Source of the DNA: Flavobacterium gawalongense
GTDB taxonomy: Bacteria > Bacteroidota > Bacteroidia > Flavobacteriales > Flavobacteriaceae
Length of the DNA stretch: 64,000 nt
Assembly (NCBI RefSeq): GCF_007097265.1
Contig: NZ_VJZP01000004.1
Location: 62,001-126,000, forward strand
Direction of reading: 5' to 3'
The notes below the pieces were generated by a model. It made no database searches. It was given only the letters and a program-made list of their open reading frames with translations, and was not told where the DNA came from. Below, in pieces: positions 36,352 to 47,966 of this stretch. Within the stretch, counting starts at the first letter, position 1; every line of letters starts with the position of its first letter. The translations under genes were made by a program, and so were the position numbers.

Positions 36352-37998
36352 ATGAATAGATTTTTGACATTAATTTTTGTATTGCTATTTCCCGTTCTCC
36401 TTTTTGGACAAAATAATTTTGACTCGTTGTTGGATCAATTGGACAAAACGGTGAATAATTATCAGACCTATTCAAATAAAAAAGAGAATGAAATAAATAA
36501 ACTCAAAGGACTGCTGAAATATACTTCTACTGATCTTCAAAAATATGCCATTTACGGAAAATTGTATGCTGAATATAAATCGTATCAGTCCGACTCGGCA
36601 TTGATTTACGCAAGAAGGAGTTTTCAAATAGCCGAAAAATTAAATGATGTCGGAAAGCTAAATGACGCCCGATTAAATCTGGCTTCCATAATGGGAACAT
36701 TAGGAATGTATAAGGAAGCGACCGATATACTTAATAAAATCAACATCAATACAACTCCCGACCTAAAAGGATATTATTTTACTGTAAATAGTGTGGTTTA
36801 TGGATATATGTCTGATTATGCAGCTTCACTTCAAGAAAAAGAAAAGTATGTCTTAGTAACCAAGAAGTACCATGATTCGTCATTAAATTTCTACAAACCG
36901 CAATCAAGTGCTTATATTATGGCTAAATCCAGTAGGCTTATTGACGCTGGAAAACTCAATGAGACGCTTCATTTATTGCTAAATTATTTTCCTAATATTG
37001 CTCCTAATAGCCCTGATAGAGCTGTTATTGCCTATATTATTTCGCAGGCGTATCGCGCAAAAAAAGATTCTAAGCAGGAGAAAAAATGGTTGACAATTTC
37101 TGCTATTTCTGATTTGCAGTTGGCCAAAAAGGAATATATTTCGTTGCGTTCATTGGCTTTTCTAATGTATGAAAACGGAGACATTGACCGCGCTTATAAA
37201 TATATAAAACGTTCCCTCGAAGATGCCCTTTTTTGTAATGCACGCTTAAGGACGTATGAAATATCTAAGATGCTGCCCATCATCAACGAGGCGTATCAAA
37301 AACAAAATGAAACCAACCGACTCCAATTAATTCTGTTTTTGATAAGTGCCAGTATACTATCGGTGTTTTTGTTGGCGGTGCTTTTTTTACTTTTTAAGCA
37401 AATGAAGAAATTGTCCAAAGCAAAACAGGATTTAAGTTTGGCCAACACCAAGCTTTCTGAACTGAATACCGAATTAAATACATTCAATGAAAAATTGAAT
37501 GAGACCAATTATACGCTGACCGAAGCAAACCTTTTAAAAGAAATATACATTGGCCGTTATATGGATCAGTGTTCAGACTATATCGGCAAGTTAGACGAAT
37601 ACCGCCGAAAATTGAATGTAATGGCTACTACAGGAAAAATGAACGACCTGATAAGTGCCGTAAAATCGAAACAGTTTATCGAAAATGAGCTCGCAGCGTT
37701 TTATACTACTTTCGACAAGACTTTCCTGCAACTCTTCCCTAATTTCATACAAGAATTCAGAGCTTTATTGATTGATGACGAAGTAACACAATTGAAGGAA
37801 GGAGAACTGCTGAATACTGAATTAAGAATCTTTGCACTCATCCGTTTGGGCATCAAGGATAGCGCAAAAATTTCAATATTCCTTCGGTATTCGGTATCCA
37901 CAATTTACAATTACCGTTCGCAACTCAAAAATAAAGCAGCGGGTCCACGAGAGGAATTTGAAGCAAAAGTTATGCGAATAGGAACTAATTTAAAATAG
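36352..37998 (+). CDS. DUF6377 membrane-bound regulator
   Basis: I chose the ATG at 36352 (MNRFLTLIFVLLFPVLLFGQ), which gives a signal peptide; an earlier start at 36313 adds 13 polar residues. The 548-residue protein has a periplasmic helical TPR-like region (about 20-320), a membrane segment (LILFLISASILSVFLLAVLFLLF, about 325-348), a coiled coil (about 350-400) and a cytoplasmic C-terminus. That tail ends in a helix-turn-helix-like block (FLRYSVSTIYNYRSQLKNKA). DUF6377 proteins look like one-component membrane regulators. It lies upstream of GH97, which it may control. Confidence 0.82.
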   Translation: MNRFLTLIFVLLFPVLLFGQNNFDSLLDQLDKTVNNYQTYSNKKENEINKLKGLLKYTSTDLQKYAIYGKLYAEYKSYQSDSALIYARRSFQIAEKLNDVGKLNDARLNLASIMGTLGMYKEATDILNKININTTPDLKGYYFTVNSVVYGYMSDYAASLQEKEKYVLVTKKYHDSSLNFYKPQSSAYIMAKSSRLIDAGKLNETLHLLLNYFPNIAPNSPDRAVIAYIISQAYRAKKDSKQEKKWLTISAISDLQLAKKEYISLRSLAFLMYENGDIDRAYKYIKRSLEDALFCNARLRTYEISKMLPIINEAYQKQNETNRLQLILFLISASILSVFLLAVLFLLFKQMKKLSKAKQDLSLANTKLSELNTELNTFNEKLNETNYTLTEANLLKEIYIGRYMDQCSDYIGKLDEYRRKLNVMATTGKMNDLISAVKSKQFIENELAAFYTTFDKTFLQLFPNFIQEFRALLIDDEVTQLKEGELLNTELRIFALIRLGIKDSAKISIFLRYSVSTIYNYRSQLKNKAAGPREEFEAKVMRIGTNLK

Positions 37999-38014
37999 AA
38001 AAAATCTATTTCTC

Positions 38015-38058
38015 AAGGAGGTCTTCAGGGTTGAAACAATCTTGAAGGCCTTTTTTTT
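38015..38058 (+). terminator. Probable terminator after the DUF6377 gene
   Basis: AAGGAGGTCTTCAGG imperfectly pairs with CTTGAAGGCCTT followed by seven or more T residues. It lies about 17 bases after the stop. Confidence 0.6.
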
Positions 38059-38309
38059 ATTATAAATCTACCACTTTTTTTAAGCAATAAATTTACATAA
38101 AATACAGTTATTCAGCATATTACATATTAAAAATAAAAACACAATCTACTTTTTTAGAATGATAAAAATATGTAGCGCATAAAGCGTTTACTTTTACTTT
38201 CTCGAAATTCGGAATTGGGATTAAAACTTTGTCTTTTTCAATAAATCGATTTCGTGAAAATCACATTCTATTACCAAACCTGAAAAATTAATTATTAAAT
38301 TCTATTTAA

Positions 38310-40430
<2,121 letters not shown>

Positions 40431-40438
40431 TTAATTAC

Positions 40439-40466
40439 AAAAGGCTGTCCGAAAAGACAGCCTTTT
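40439..40466 (+). terminator. Intrinsic terminator of the GH97 gene
   Basis: AAAAGGCTGTC (40439-40449) and GACAGCCTTTT (40456-40466) pair perfectly around CGAAAA, followed by T residues. Confidence 0.9.
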
Positions 40467-40579
40467 TGTTTTTTGAAAAAATAATTAATTGAGTTATATA
40501 ATCCAGAAGTTCTCAAAGAGAAAACTCAATAATAAATGGCGTTTTTATTGAGCACCTATATTCTGAGGATGTATATAAA

Positions 40580-41446
40580 CTACTCATAAAAATAAGTTTT
40601 TTCGGTTTTTAACATTCCTTTTTCTTGTGAAAAAGAATACGATATTGGATAATTTAAATTATTGTATTTGTATTTTCCATTTTCGCTAATGTGATTTGCT
40701 GAAGTAGATATAATGCTCAATTCATTATTATTAGATATCGATTGAAAATCAAACTCTTCTTCATGAAAAGAAACTATTGGCACAATAACTTTATAATTTT
40801 GACCAAATATATTTTTTATTATTAACAAATCAGCTGAATTTTTATCATCAAAGGTATAATCCTTTATTGATTTATCACCAAGCAATCCTTTGTGTCTAAC
40901 AATATTATCTTTGGCATACACATACTCTATTTTATTAATAATTTGTTGATTTCTGTCTCTTGAAGAACGTCTGACAACGAGACCATTCTCAACAATATAT
41001 TCAATGTCTTCAATTAAAATTTGGTGACTGTTACTTTTTTTAGTTATAGCTTTAGCCCTTGCCCCCTCATACGCTATACTAACTGTTTTAGTAACAAGTT
41101 CACCGCCTTCCTCGTATTTTTTAACAAACTTAACTAGTCGCTGTTGTCTGTCATAACTGTAGTTTACAACCTCTTTCCAGTTACTTCCTTCTCTTCCTTT
41201 GACGGTCATATCTAATAATCCCTGTAGATTATAAAAAAAACTTTGGGTGACTTCCGAGGTTTTAATCGACTGAAGTTTTCCTTCTTCAAATAAGATAGTT
41301 TTGTTTACAATTTCACCACTTTTTAAATTTCGGAAATTTGTTTTTACAATATTAATTTTTTTCAATTTAATTGAATTTTCCTGGACTTGACTTTGGGTCA
41401 AACATGGGAAGGCCACCATAAAAATGGCAATAATGTAGGTTTTCAT
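40580..41446 (-). CDS. Secreted protein of unknown function
   Basis: I chose the start at 41446 (MKTYIIAIFMVAFPCLTQSQ), which gives a signal peptide; ten residues upstream of it are polar. The 288-residue protein is beta-rich, with repeated YD-like turns (FYNLQGLLDMTVKGREGSNW, NYSYDRQQRLVKFVKKYEEG, YAKDNIVRHKGLLG, KYKYNNLNYPISYSF). This resembles the short-hairpin repeats of RHS/YD or YwqK-type proteins. I recognise no family with confidence. It is monocistronic between two convergent neighbours. Confidence 0.6.
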   Translation of the reverse strand: MKTYIIAIFMVAFPCLTQSQVQENSIKLKKINIVKTNFRNLKSGEIVNKTILFEEGKLQSIKTSEVTQSFFYNLQGLLDMTVKGREGSNWKEVVNYSYDRQQRLVKFVKKYEEGGELVTKTVSIAYEGARAKAITKKSNSHQILIEDIEYIVENGLVVRRSSRDRNQQIINKIEYVYAKDNIVRHKGLLGDKSIKDYTFDDKNSADLLIIKNIFGQNYKVIVPIVSFHEEEFDFQSISNNNELSIISTSANHISENGKYKYNNLNYPISYSFSQEKGMLKTEKTYFYE

Positions 41447-41634
41447 ATGGTATTTATATTGATTTGGGATTGCCAAAATACAAAAACCAATCAGAGCATA
41501 AAATTTTTACCGTTTGAAATTTACATTCTGAAACATTCAAATTGATAATCAATATATTACAAATTTTTTTTCGAATAATAGAACACTCCATTAAAAAGTG
41601 CCGAAATCAAATTTTAACAGACAGACTAAAAAAT

Positions 41635-42990
41635 TTACTTATCCCCAAAAATCTGCACATCATCCACTTGAAAAGCACCGTCCAACGCCAGGTTTTTTCC
41701 GGAACCTGTATATTTGAAAGCTACATTTATTTTGCCTTTGTAAGAAGATAAATCTATCCCGCCGCTTCCTATAAATTGATACCAAGGGGTGGCTTGTTTT
41801 GGTAATTTCGCCAAAACCGGAATCCAAGTTGCGGTTGCAACATTCAATCCGTCAAAATTAGTGGAAAGATAAACTTCCAAAGAATTCAATTGGGAGTCCA
41901 CATCTAAGTGATGTTGGGCAGTTCTGAAAGTCAAGACTTCATTGGTGTGCGAATCCATATCTATTTTTGGCGAAATCAACCAAGCAATATTGGACGCAAC
42001 TTTTGTACCTGAAATATTGAATTCAGCATAACCGTTCCCTGAATACACTGTTCCTTTCCAGAAAAGTGTTCCTTTTTGAACACTATTTGCCCAACCCGGA
42101 AGGCTCAAGTTCGATTTATCAACCACGGTTTCAAAATCTTCAGAGAAAAAAGGAACTACTCTATTTCCTGTCATAACAACATCTTTTTCGGAGCGCGGTA
42201 ATAGTTGATAATCGGTTCCATATTTTGTTAAAATCCCTCTTACTTTTCCGCTACCATTGGGAACTAAATTACTGGAAAAATCGGAAAAACTGCTGGTTCT
42301 AAAATACACTTGATTCCCCAATTTATCCATCAAACCCCAATTGGTTGCGCCACCTACATTATTCGTTTCCTCAAAATAATGACGACCAATAGCAGCAGCC
42401 GTAAACTGAACATCGGATAATTCAATCAATGTATTCAAATTGGAATCGTTCAATACCTCTTCCATTGAAATTGTTTTTACAAGAAGTTCCTCCAGTACAG
42501 TTGTGCAAGAAGCATTCAGTACTTTTTTATAATCATTTTGCGAAAGTCGCCCTACTCCTCCTTCATTGTAAGAATTTACAAAAATACTTCCTATGCGCAT
42601 GCCACCAAACGAAATGTCCGTGTATTGGTCTTTTAGTTTTAAATATACTTTATTACCCATTCTATAATCAATATACAAATTTGTAGCATCCACAGGAACA
42701 CTAAATCCTATGGCTGGCGTTGTGGCTGTAGCCAAAGTTTGAAAGGAAATGGACTTAAAAAAATTTCCCGATTCATCGCTGGAAACTACATAAGCCTCAA
42801 TTATATCATCAAAAGTATATTGTGTCACGATTGAATTGGCATTTTCCCGAACTTCCGCAACAGTTCGATTTACTATTAAATCCGGTTGCGTACAACTTAG
42901 TTTTGGAATAGCTACTTCATCGTTTACACAACTGGTAAAAAGTGTTGTGATTATTATAGAAAAAAACAGGGAATTGAAAATTGGTTTCAT
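41635..42990 (-). CDS. DUF5689 / choice-of-anchor J lipoprotein
   Basis: A 451-residue lipoprotein: signal MKPIFNSLFFSIIITTLFTSC with lipobox LFTSC and Cys21 acylated. An N-terminal DUF5689 domain spans about 40-270 (YTFDDIIEAYVVSSDESGNFFKSI; GMRIGSIFV). A C-terminal choice-of-anchor-J type jelly-roll spans about 280-451 (FFSEDFETVVDKSNLSLPGW; VAFKYTGSGKNLALDGAFQVDDVQI). It is likely an outer-membrane surface protein. The TonB-dependent receptor gene lies just upstream on the same strand, so it is probably that receptor's accessory lipoprotein. The substrate is unknown. Confidence 0.82.
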   Translation of the reverse strand: MKPIFNSLFFSIIITTLFTSCVNDEVAIPKLSCTQPDLIVNRTVAEVRENANSIVTQYTFDDIIEAYVVSSDESGNFFKSISFQTLATATTPAIGFSVPVDATNLYIDYRMGNKVYLKLKDQYTDISFGGMRIGSIFVNSYNEGGVGRLSQNDYKKVLNASCTTVLEELLVKTISMEEVLNDSNLNTLIELSDVQFTAAAIGRHYFEETNNVGGATNWGLMDKLGNQVYFRTSSFSDFSSNLVPNGSGKVRGILTKYGTDYQLLPRSEKDVVMTGNRVVPFFSEDFETVVDKSNLSLPGWANSVQKGTLFWKGTVYSGNGYAEFNISGTKVASNIAWLISPKIDMDSHTNEVLTFRTAQHHLDVDSQLNSLEVYLSTNFDGLNVATATWIPVLAKLPKQATPWYQFIGSGGIDLSSYKGKINVAFKYTGSGKNLALDGAFQVDDVQIFGDK

Positions 42991-43039
42991 AGATGACTAT
43001 TTATTGTTAAAAATGATTTGTCTAAAATTTGCTACTTAT

Positions 43040-43111
43040 ATGACCTTATATTTCTTATATGGTTAAAACATTTTAGTTGTTTTTTGAACCATATAAGAAA
43101 TATAAGGTCAT
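43040..43111. repeat. Dispersed 'ATATAAGAAATATAAG' inverted repeat, copy 1
   Basis: Perfect 25-base arms (43040-43064 and 43087-43111; core ACCATATAAGAAATATAAGG). Related copies lie at 49062-49119 and 50742-50814. Confidence 0.8.
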
Positions 43112-43164
43112 CTGAATTTTAGAATATATTAATTGTTTACGTTCATTGCGTAATCCGTTTTTAT

Positions 43165-46002
43165 TTATAAATTGATTGAAATATTTACGAAATAAGTTCT
43201 TCCGTAGCCGTAAAAATATTTGTTGCCAAAGGATGGTGTTCCGCTGGAAACATCCTGATTGCGCTTCCTGAAATTGGCATTTCTGGCTTGTTCGTAACCG
43301 CCAGTTTTATAAACAGTATTCAATGCATTATTAACGCTGGCAAAAAGACCTACATATTTACCGTAAATGCGCCATGATTTTCCGCCAACCAAGTTTAATA
43401 GTGTTGTTGGAGCAAACTTTTCCTGTTGCAATAATTCCTTGGCTCTTTCTTCCGTAGCTTCCGGAAAGGAAAATCCGCTGGCGGGATTAATATAAAAATG
43501 ATCTGTTCTGGCAATGGGAGAAAAATCAATATAGCTGTTCGCTAAATAATTAATATTTACACCAATCCACCAAAATTTAGGATCTCGGTATTCAATTCCC
43601 AACGAATACGCTTGTTGTGGCGAGCCCGGTTGTTTGTAGTTTTTCAATGCTGCGGTTCCAAAATCAAAAACGGGATTCGTATTTTCTATTGAAGCTTCGG
43701 CATCATTTGTCACCATTACATTTGGATTGCTGTCATACGTATATTCACCAAAAGCTGCCGAAAAAGTGGTTTTCAACGTTGAGTTTATCTGGTATTCCAG
43801 ACTTAACTCGGTCCCCAGATTTCTCTTGTTCAAATGCGTTAGCGTCTGACTCACAAATGCACTGGTGTTGTTATACCCTGCCCCATCGTCAAAAATTCCT
43901 TCGGCGTAAAAGAAAGAAGTTTGAGTGGCGTCTTTTATCAACGTATAAAAAGCGGTTAATCGCGCTTTGAATCTTGGAGAACGATGGATATAACTGGCAT
44001 CCAGACTACTGCTATTTTCACTTTCCAAATCGTCAACAATCCTATTATTTAAGCGAGAATTTGGAAAAGTATTTCTAATTGTTGGTGCTTTTGTCAAATG
44101 CGCTGCGTTAAAAACCAACAGTTGTTTTCCGGATATTTTGTACGTTACTCCACCTTTGAATCCAAAATTTTCGAATGTTGCTTTCTTACTTTTTCCAAAG
44201 GAATTCGTTTCGTAAATTCCGTTTTTGTACAATCCTTCCCTTTGATAATTGGTGCTTGAAAAACTTTGAGCCAGATAAAAATCGACTTTGTTGTACGAGA
44301 ATTTGAATTGTGTAAACGCATCAAGTGTATTGGCAACATAATTATAATTGTATCCGTATTCATCCCCAACAACTACTTGACGGTTTGGATTATTCAAGTC
44401 AGATTGAGATTGGTTTCCGTTATAAAAAGCATCAATATCTTCAAAAAAAGCACCACCTAATAAATCTAAAAGCTTTTGGTAATTGTGTGATTTCAAGTTT
44501 TTAAAAGATCCCCCAGCATTCAAAATAACATTTTCCGTGAGCTGTGTATTAAATGTAGAAGTCGCCACGATTGTTTTATCATCCGTGCGGTCTTCATATA
44601 AAACATACTTGCTTTTGGAAGGTTCGTAACCTGAAATTGTTCCATTTATATCTGCAATTGGGTTTTGATTGGCTTGGTACATCGCGTTCCAATCGATTTG
44701 CTGATTGGCTAAAAACAGTACTTTGCTTTTTTCCGCATTCTCTAAATCCGGTGTGAATTCACCTGAAAATTCACCGTTATCTGATTCATAATGCGAACTG
44801 TAATAACTTGGCAGTTTTCTATAATAGGTAGGATCCGGACTATTGGCATTTTGATAATCGATGTTGCTGTTTCCAATTTTTCCAAACTGATACATCAAGC
44901 TAGAATTTAAAGTTGTCTTGTCATTAACTTTAAAAAAATGATTCCCCATCAAAATGGGTTCTTCGATAGTTTTCATTCTCGAATTTCTCTTATTCCCATC
45001 TTGAAATCCCCAATAGGAATTGTATTTTCCGTTTGTTAATTGAGTAACTTCGGTGGTATTTGGGGAATTTTTCCCTCTAGAATTTGGCGTGTAAAATACC
45101 GTAAAGCTCAGCGAATGATTGTCGTTTACTTTTTTCTCCACACTTATAAATCCTGAATTGGCATCATAATTCGTTCCTTCGAAATAGCTTTCTTGTGCCC
45201 ATCGCTTTCCTGCCGAAACCACCAATGCCCAGCCTCGCGTATTCATTCCGGAAGCATAGGTTCCCATCATGCGCCAACTGTAATTGGTATTGGTCCCGGA
45301 AAATGAAATTCTGGTGCCGGGTCTATAAATGGAAGCTCGGGTATTGATTTCCTGAGTGCCCAATATTCCCCCAAAAGTATAATCGGAAGGAGCTGTTCCT
45401 ACTGAAAATTCCTGATTACGCAGCGCATCGTTCAAGCCTCCCCAATCACCCCATTGTGGTCTGCCATCATATAATTTATTCATCGAAACGCCATTAATCA
45501 TCATCGTGGAATGTTCGCTATCCAATCCCCGAATTCTAAAACGAGCCTGTCCCCAATTGAACGCCGCCGCTTGCTGAAAAGCATCTTTGGAGGATTGCAA
45601 AAGCCCCGAAGTGCTTTCGGAGCCACTGTTGTCATCGCTTAAATCACTTTCGTATAGCGTTATTAAACTGGTTTGTTGTTCTGAAGTTTGATCTTCTTCT
45701 AATAGTATCAGGTCTGAATCGAGTAGTTGTCCTGCTATGATTTCAACAGGAAATAATGCGTCCTTATACCCCTGACTGTGAAATAAAACCAGTTGGTTTC
45801 CTTGTGAAACATTATCAAATCTAAATTCACCATCAACTGTTGTCAGCTGCATTAAATTTGTATTTTGAATCGTAACTACGACAGATGCTACCGGTTGTTG
45901 TGTTTTGGAATCGATAACTTTTCCGGAAATGCCTGTTTCTTGTTGTGCAAAAGCAAAAGGCATTGAAACAAAAAAGAAGAGAATCAGGGTAATTTTTTTC
46001 AT
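43165..46002 (-). CDS. TonB-dependent receptor with carboxypeptidase-regulatory-like domain
   Basis: The start at 46002 gives MKKITLILFFFVSMPFAFAQ, a clear signal peptide. The 945-residue protein has an N-terminal CarboxypepD_reg-like domain (about 22-105; GISGKVIDSKTQQPVASVVVTIQNT) and a plug (RIRGLDSEHSTMMINGVSMN). A long beta-barrel ends in the aromatic motif YVNISINL. Active transport through it uses TonB energy. It is followed by the DUF5689 lipoprotein gene on the same strand, separated by the inverted repeat at 43040-43111. The substrate is not predictable; the barrel is not an obvious SusC type. Confidence 0.92.
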   Translation of the reverse strand: MKKITLILFFFVSMPFAFAQQETGISGKVIDSKTQQPVASVVVTIQNTNLMQLTTVDGEFRFDNVSQGNQLVLFHSQGYKDALFPVEIIAGQLLDSDLILLEEDQTSEQQTSLITLYESDLSDDNSGSESTSGLLQSSKDAFQQAAAFNWGQARFRIRGLDSEHSTMMINGVSMNKLYDGRPQWGDWGGLNDALRNQEFSVGTAPSDYTFGGILGTQEINTRASIYRPGTRISFSGTNTNYSWRMMGTYASGMNTRGWALVVSAGKRWAQESYFEGTNYDANSGFISVEKKVNDNHSLSFTVFYTPNSRGKNSPNTTEVTQLTNGKYNSYWGFQDGNKRNSRMKTIEEPILMGNHFFKVNDKTTLNSSLMYQFGKIGNSNIDYQNANSPDPTYYRKLPSYYSSHYESDNGEFSGEFTPDLENAEKSKVLFLANQQIDWNAMYQANQNPIADINGTISGYEPSKSKYVLYEDRTDDKTIVATSTFNTQLTENVILNAGGSFKNLKSHNYQKLLDLLGGAFFEDIDAFYNGNQSQSDLNNPNRQVVVGDEYGYNYNYVANTLDAFTQFKFSYNKVDFYLAQSFSSTNYQREGLYKNGIYETNSFGKSKKATFENFGFKGGVTYKISGKQLLVFNAAHLTKAPTIRNTFPNSRLNNRIVDDLESENSSSLDASYIHRSPRFKARLTAFYTLIKDATQTSFFYAEGIFDDGAGYNNTSAFVSQTLTHLNKRNLGTELSLEYQINSTLKTTFSAAFGEYTYDSNPNVMVTNDAEASIENTNPVFDFGTAALKNYKQPGSPQQAYSLGIEYRDPKFWWIGVNINYLANSYIDFSPIARTDHFYINPASGFSFPEATEERAKELLQQEKFAPTTLLNLVGGKSWRIYGKYVGLFASVNNALNTVYKTGGYEQARNANFRKRNQDVSSGTPSFGNKYFYGYGRTYFVNISINL

Positions 46003-46052
46003 AAGCACATTATGTCTTTTATGAGCGAATTAGAATGGGCCAATAAATAAAA

Positions 46053-46163
46053 ATTCTTTATTCTATTTCGACTTAATCAAATACGGTCCTTAGAGAATCA
46101 ACATTACGGATAATGATGATTTTTTTTGAACAGCAGAGATTATTCCTAAATAGAATAAAGAAT
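46053..46163. repeat. Long-spaced inverted repeat upstream of the receptor
   Basis: Sixteen-base arms (46053-46068 and 46148-46163, core TTCTTTATTCTATTT) separated by 79 bases, just upstream of the TonB-receptor start. The gap 46003-46506 contains no gene. Confidence 0.65.
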
Positions 46164-46242
46164 CAGAAAAATGGAAAAAATGTTTTTGGAAAGTGGTATT
46201 TTGAGACCGAATAAAATTCTGCTGAAAAGTGTGGTATTAGAA

Positions 46243-46288
46243 TTTTAAACTAAATTTAAATAGCTTACTATTTAAATTTAGTTTAAAA
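46243..46288. repeat. Perfect AT-rich stem-loop
   Basis: Arms of 21 bases (46243-46263, 46268-46288; core AAACTAAATTTAAATAG) around a CTTA loop. It is perfect but without GC pairs, which is unusual for a terminator. Confidence 0.75.
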
Positions 46289-46390
46289 ATAAGAAAAAAA
46301 CTATTAAGTTGTTCTTTTTTATAGAAAAAATCTTATAATTTTTTTTAACTCCTATAATCTGGAAATATTCTAAGAAATTAAAAACGCAAT

Positions 46391-46465
46391 GAATAGCCCC
46401 GATGGCAGCAAGTATCCTTTTTCTCGTTTTTTTACGAGAAAAAGATACTGCGTACAGCGGGTGTG
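46391..46465. repeat. Dispersed 'CCCCGAT...GCGGGAAATAGCTCC' repeat, copy E
   Basis: GAATAGCCCCGATGGCAGCA, a TCCTTTTTCTCG...CGAGAAAAAGA hairpin, and TACTGCGTACAGCGGGTGTG. It lies downstream of the minus-strand MFS gene. Confidence 0.75.
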
Positions 46466-46506
46466 GGTATTCTTATAAAAACGGGGATGTTGTGCTTCTA
46501 AAAAAA

Positions 46507-47721
46507 CTAGTCTTGAATTGCCTTGATTTTGGTAACCATTAGTGCAATGAAGAATCCAAAAATACCAATGAAAGCGAATGAAAACCGCAAACTAAATGCC
46601 TCGGCTATGTAACCAATTATGGGTGGTCCCATTAAAAATCCGAGGAAACTTACACTTGAAACGATGGTTAAAGCTTCGCCTGTTGGGATAGTTGGATGTT
46701 TCCCTGCGATGCTATAAAGGGTTGGTATAATAGTTGAAACTCCTAATCCTACAAACATAAAAGCAATGGTTGACGGAATTATGAACGGAAAAAATACAGC
46801 GGTAAATAACCCTACCGAAATCATACAACCACTAATTTGCATCACTTTTTTTCGTCCAAATTTATGACTCAAGCCATCTCCAAAAAATCGACCACTTGCC
46901 ATCATAATCATAAACGAAGTGTATCCCAAAATCACTAATGGCCCAGGTGCTTTGATGACATCTTTGAAATAAACACCGCTCCAGTCGAACATGACACCTT
47001 CACTGGCCATGCAACAAAAACCAATTATACCAAGGAAAATTAAAGCACTATCTGGTTTAGTAAATAATTTTTTCTTTTCGGTTTGGATGGTTTCTTTGGC
47101 TTTTATTAAAAATTTGAAATTAAAACCAATCATCAAAAGCACAATTGAGGCAACGATTAAAAAGTGTTGATACGGAGTAAGTTCCAATGCTAACATTCCC
47201 AAACCTACCAAAGCACCCGTGAATCCTGCCAAACTCCACATGCCATGAAAAGACGACATTATGGTTTTCTTAAAAAGTTCTTCGGTATAAACGCCCTGAG
47301 TGTTTACGGATATGTTTGCCAAATTCCCAAATATTCCAAATACAAATAATCCCAGTGACAATTGCCAAGCCTGAGTGGCCAGTCCAAGATTAGTTAAACT
47401 AAAAACATAAAATAATAGAGAGAATATAAGGATGCGGTGACTGCCGAATTTGGTTACTAATTTTCCGGACAGAGGCATAATCACCAATTGTCCCATTGGC
47501 AAGGCAAATAGAATAGTTCCTAAATGACCATCACTTAAATGCAATGCTGTTTTGATATCCGGGATTCGGCTCGCCCAAGTGGCAAAACACAAACCCATAC
47601 CAAAATAAAACATCGAAACTGCCCAACGAATTCTATTCAAATAAGAAATCTTAGCGTCTTTATACGTTTTCTTATATTTTGCTTTGGTTCTGAACCTACC
47701 TATAAAATTTAAATCTATCAA
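46507..47721 (-). CDS. MFS transporter
   Basis: A 404-residue protein with about 12 membrane segments. The N-terminal half includes FGMGLCFATWASRIPDIKTALHLSDGHLG, a pattern seen in sugar-permease-like MFS of the YbjJ/fucose-permease group; the middle loop is basic (KAKETIQTEKKKLF). The RKK of GLSHKFGRKKVMQ is the cytoplasmic loop motif. The substrate is not defined by sequence. The start at 47721 gives a 30-residue polar N-terminus before the first segment; a shorter start is possible. It is transcribed alone. Confidence 0.85.
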   Translation of the reverse strand: MIDLNFIGRFRTKAKYKKTYKDAKISYLNRIRWAVSMFYFGMGLCFATWASRIPDIKTALHLSDGHLGTILFALPMGQLVIMPLSGKLVTKFGSHRILIFSLLFYVFSLTNLGLATQAWQLSLGLFVFGIFGNLANISVNTQGVYTEELFKKTIMSSFHGMWSLAGFTGALVGLGMLALELTPYQHFLIVASIVLLMIGFNFKFLIKAKETIQTEKKKLFTKPDSALIFLGIIGFCCMASEGVMFDWSGVYFKDVIKAPGPLVILGYTSFMIMMASGRFFGDGLSHKFGRKKVMQISGCMISVGLFTAVFFPFIIPSTIAFMFVGLGVSTIIPTLYSIAGKHPTIPTGEALTIVSSVSFLGFLMGPPIIGYIAEAFSLRFSFAFIGIFGFFIALMVTKIKAIQD

Positions 47722-47966
47722 GACAATTGGATTTTGAAATTTTGCTATTCAAAAATACAAAATCCAATCTTTCCATTTTAGTAAATACTTTATAAACCGA
47801 AAAATACATCGTTATTGTTTATAAATTAGGTTAAAAAAGCATTAGTATTTAGGATTTATTCACCACGAATTTCACAAATTTTACACGAATTTTTAGTTAG
47901 AAACTAAAGAAATTAGTGTTTTTCGTGTAATTCGTGGTAAGGATTTTAAAGGATAATCATAATGAA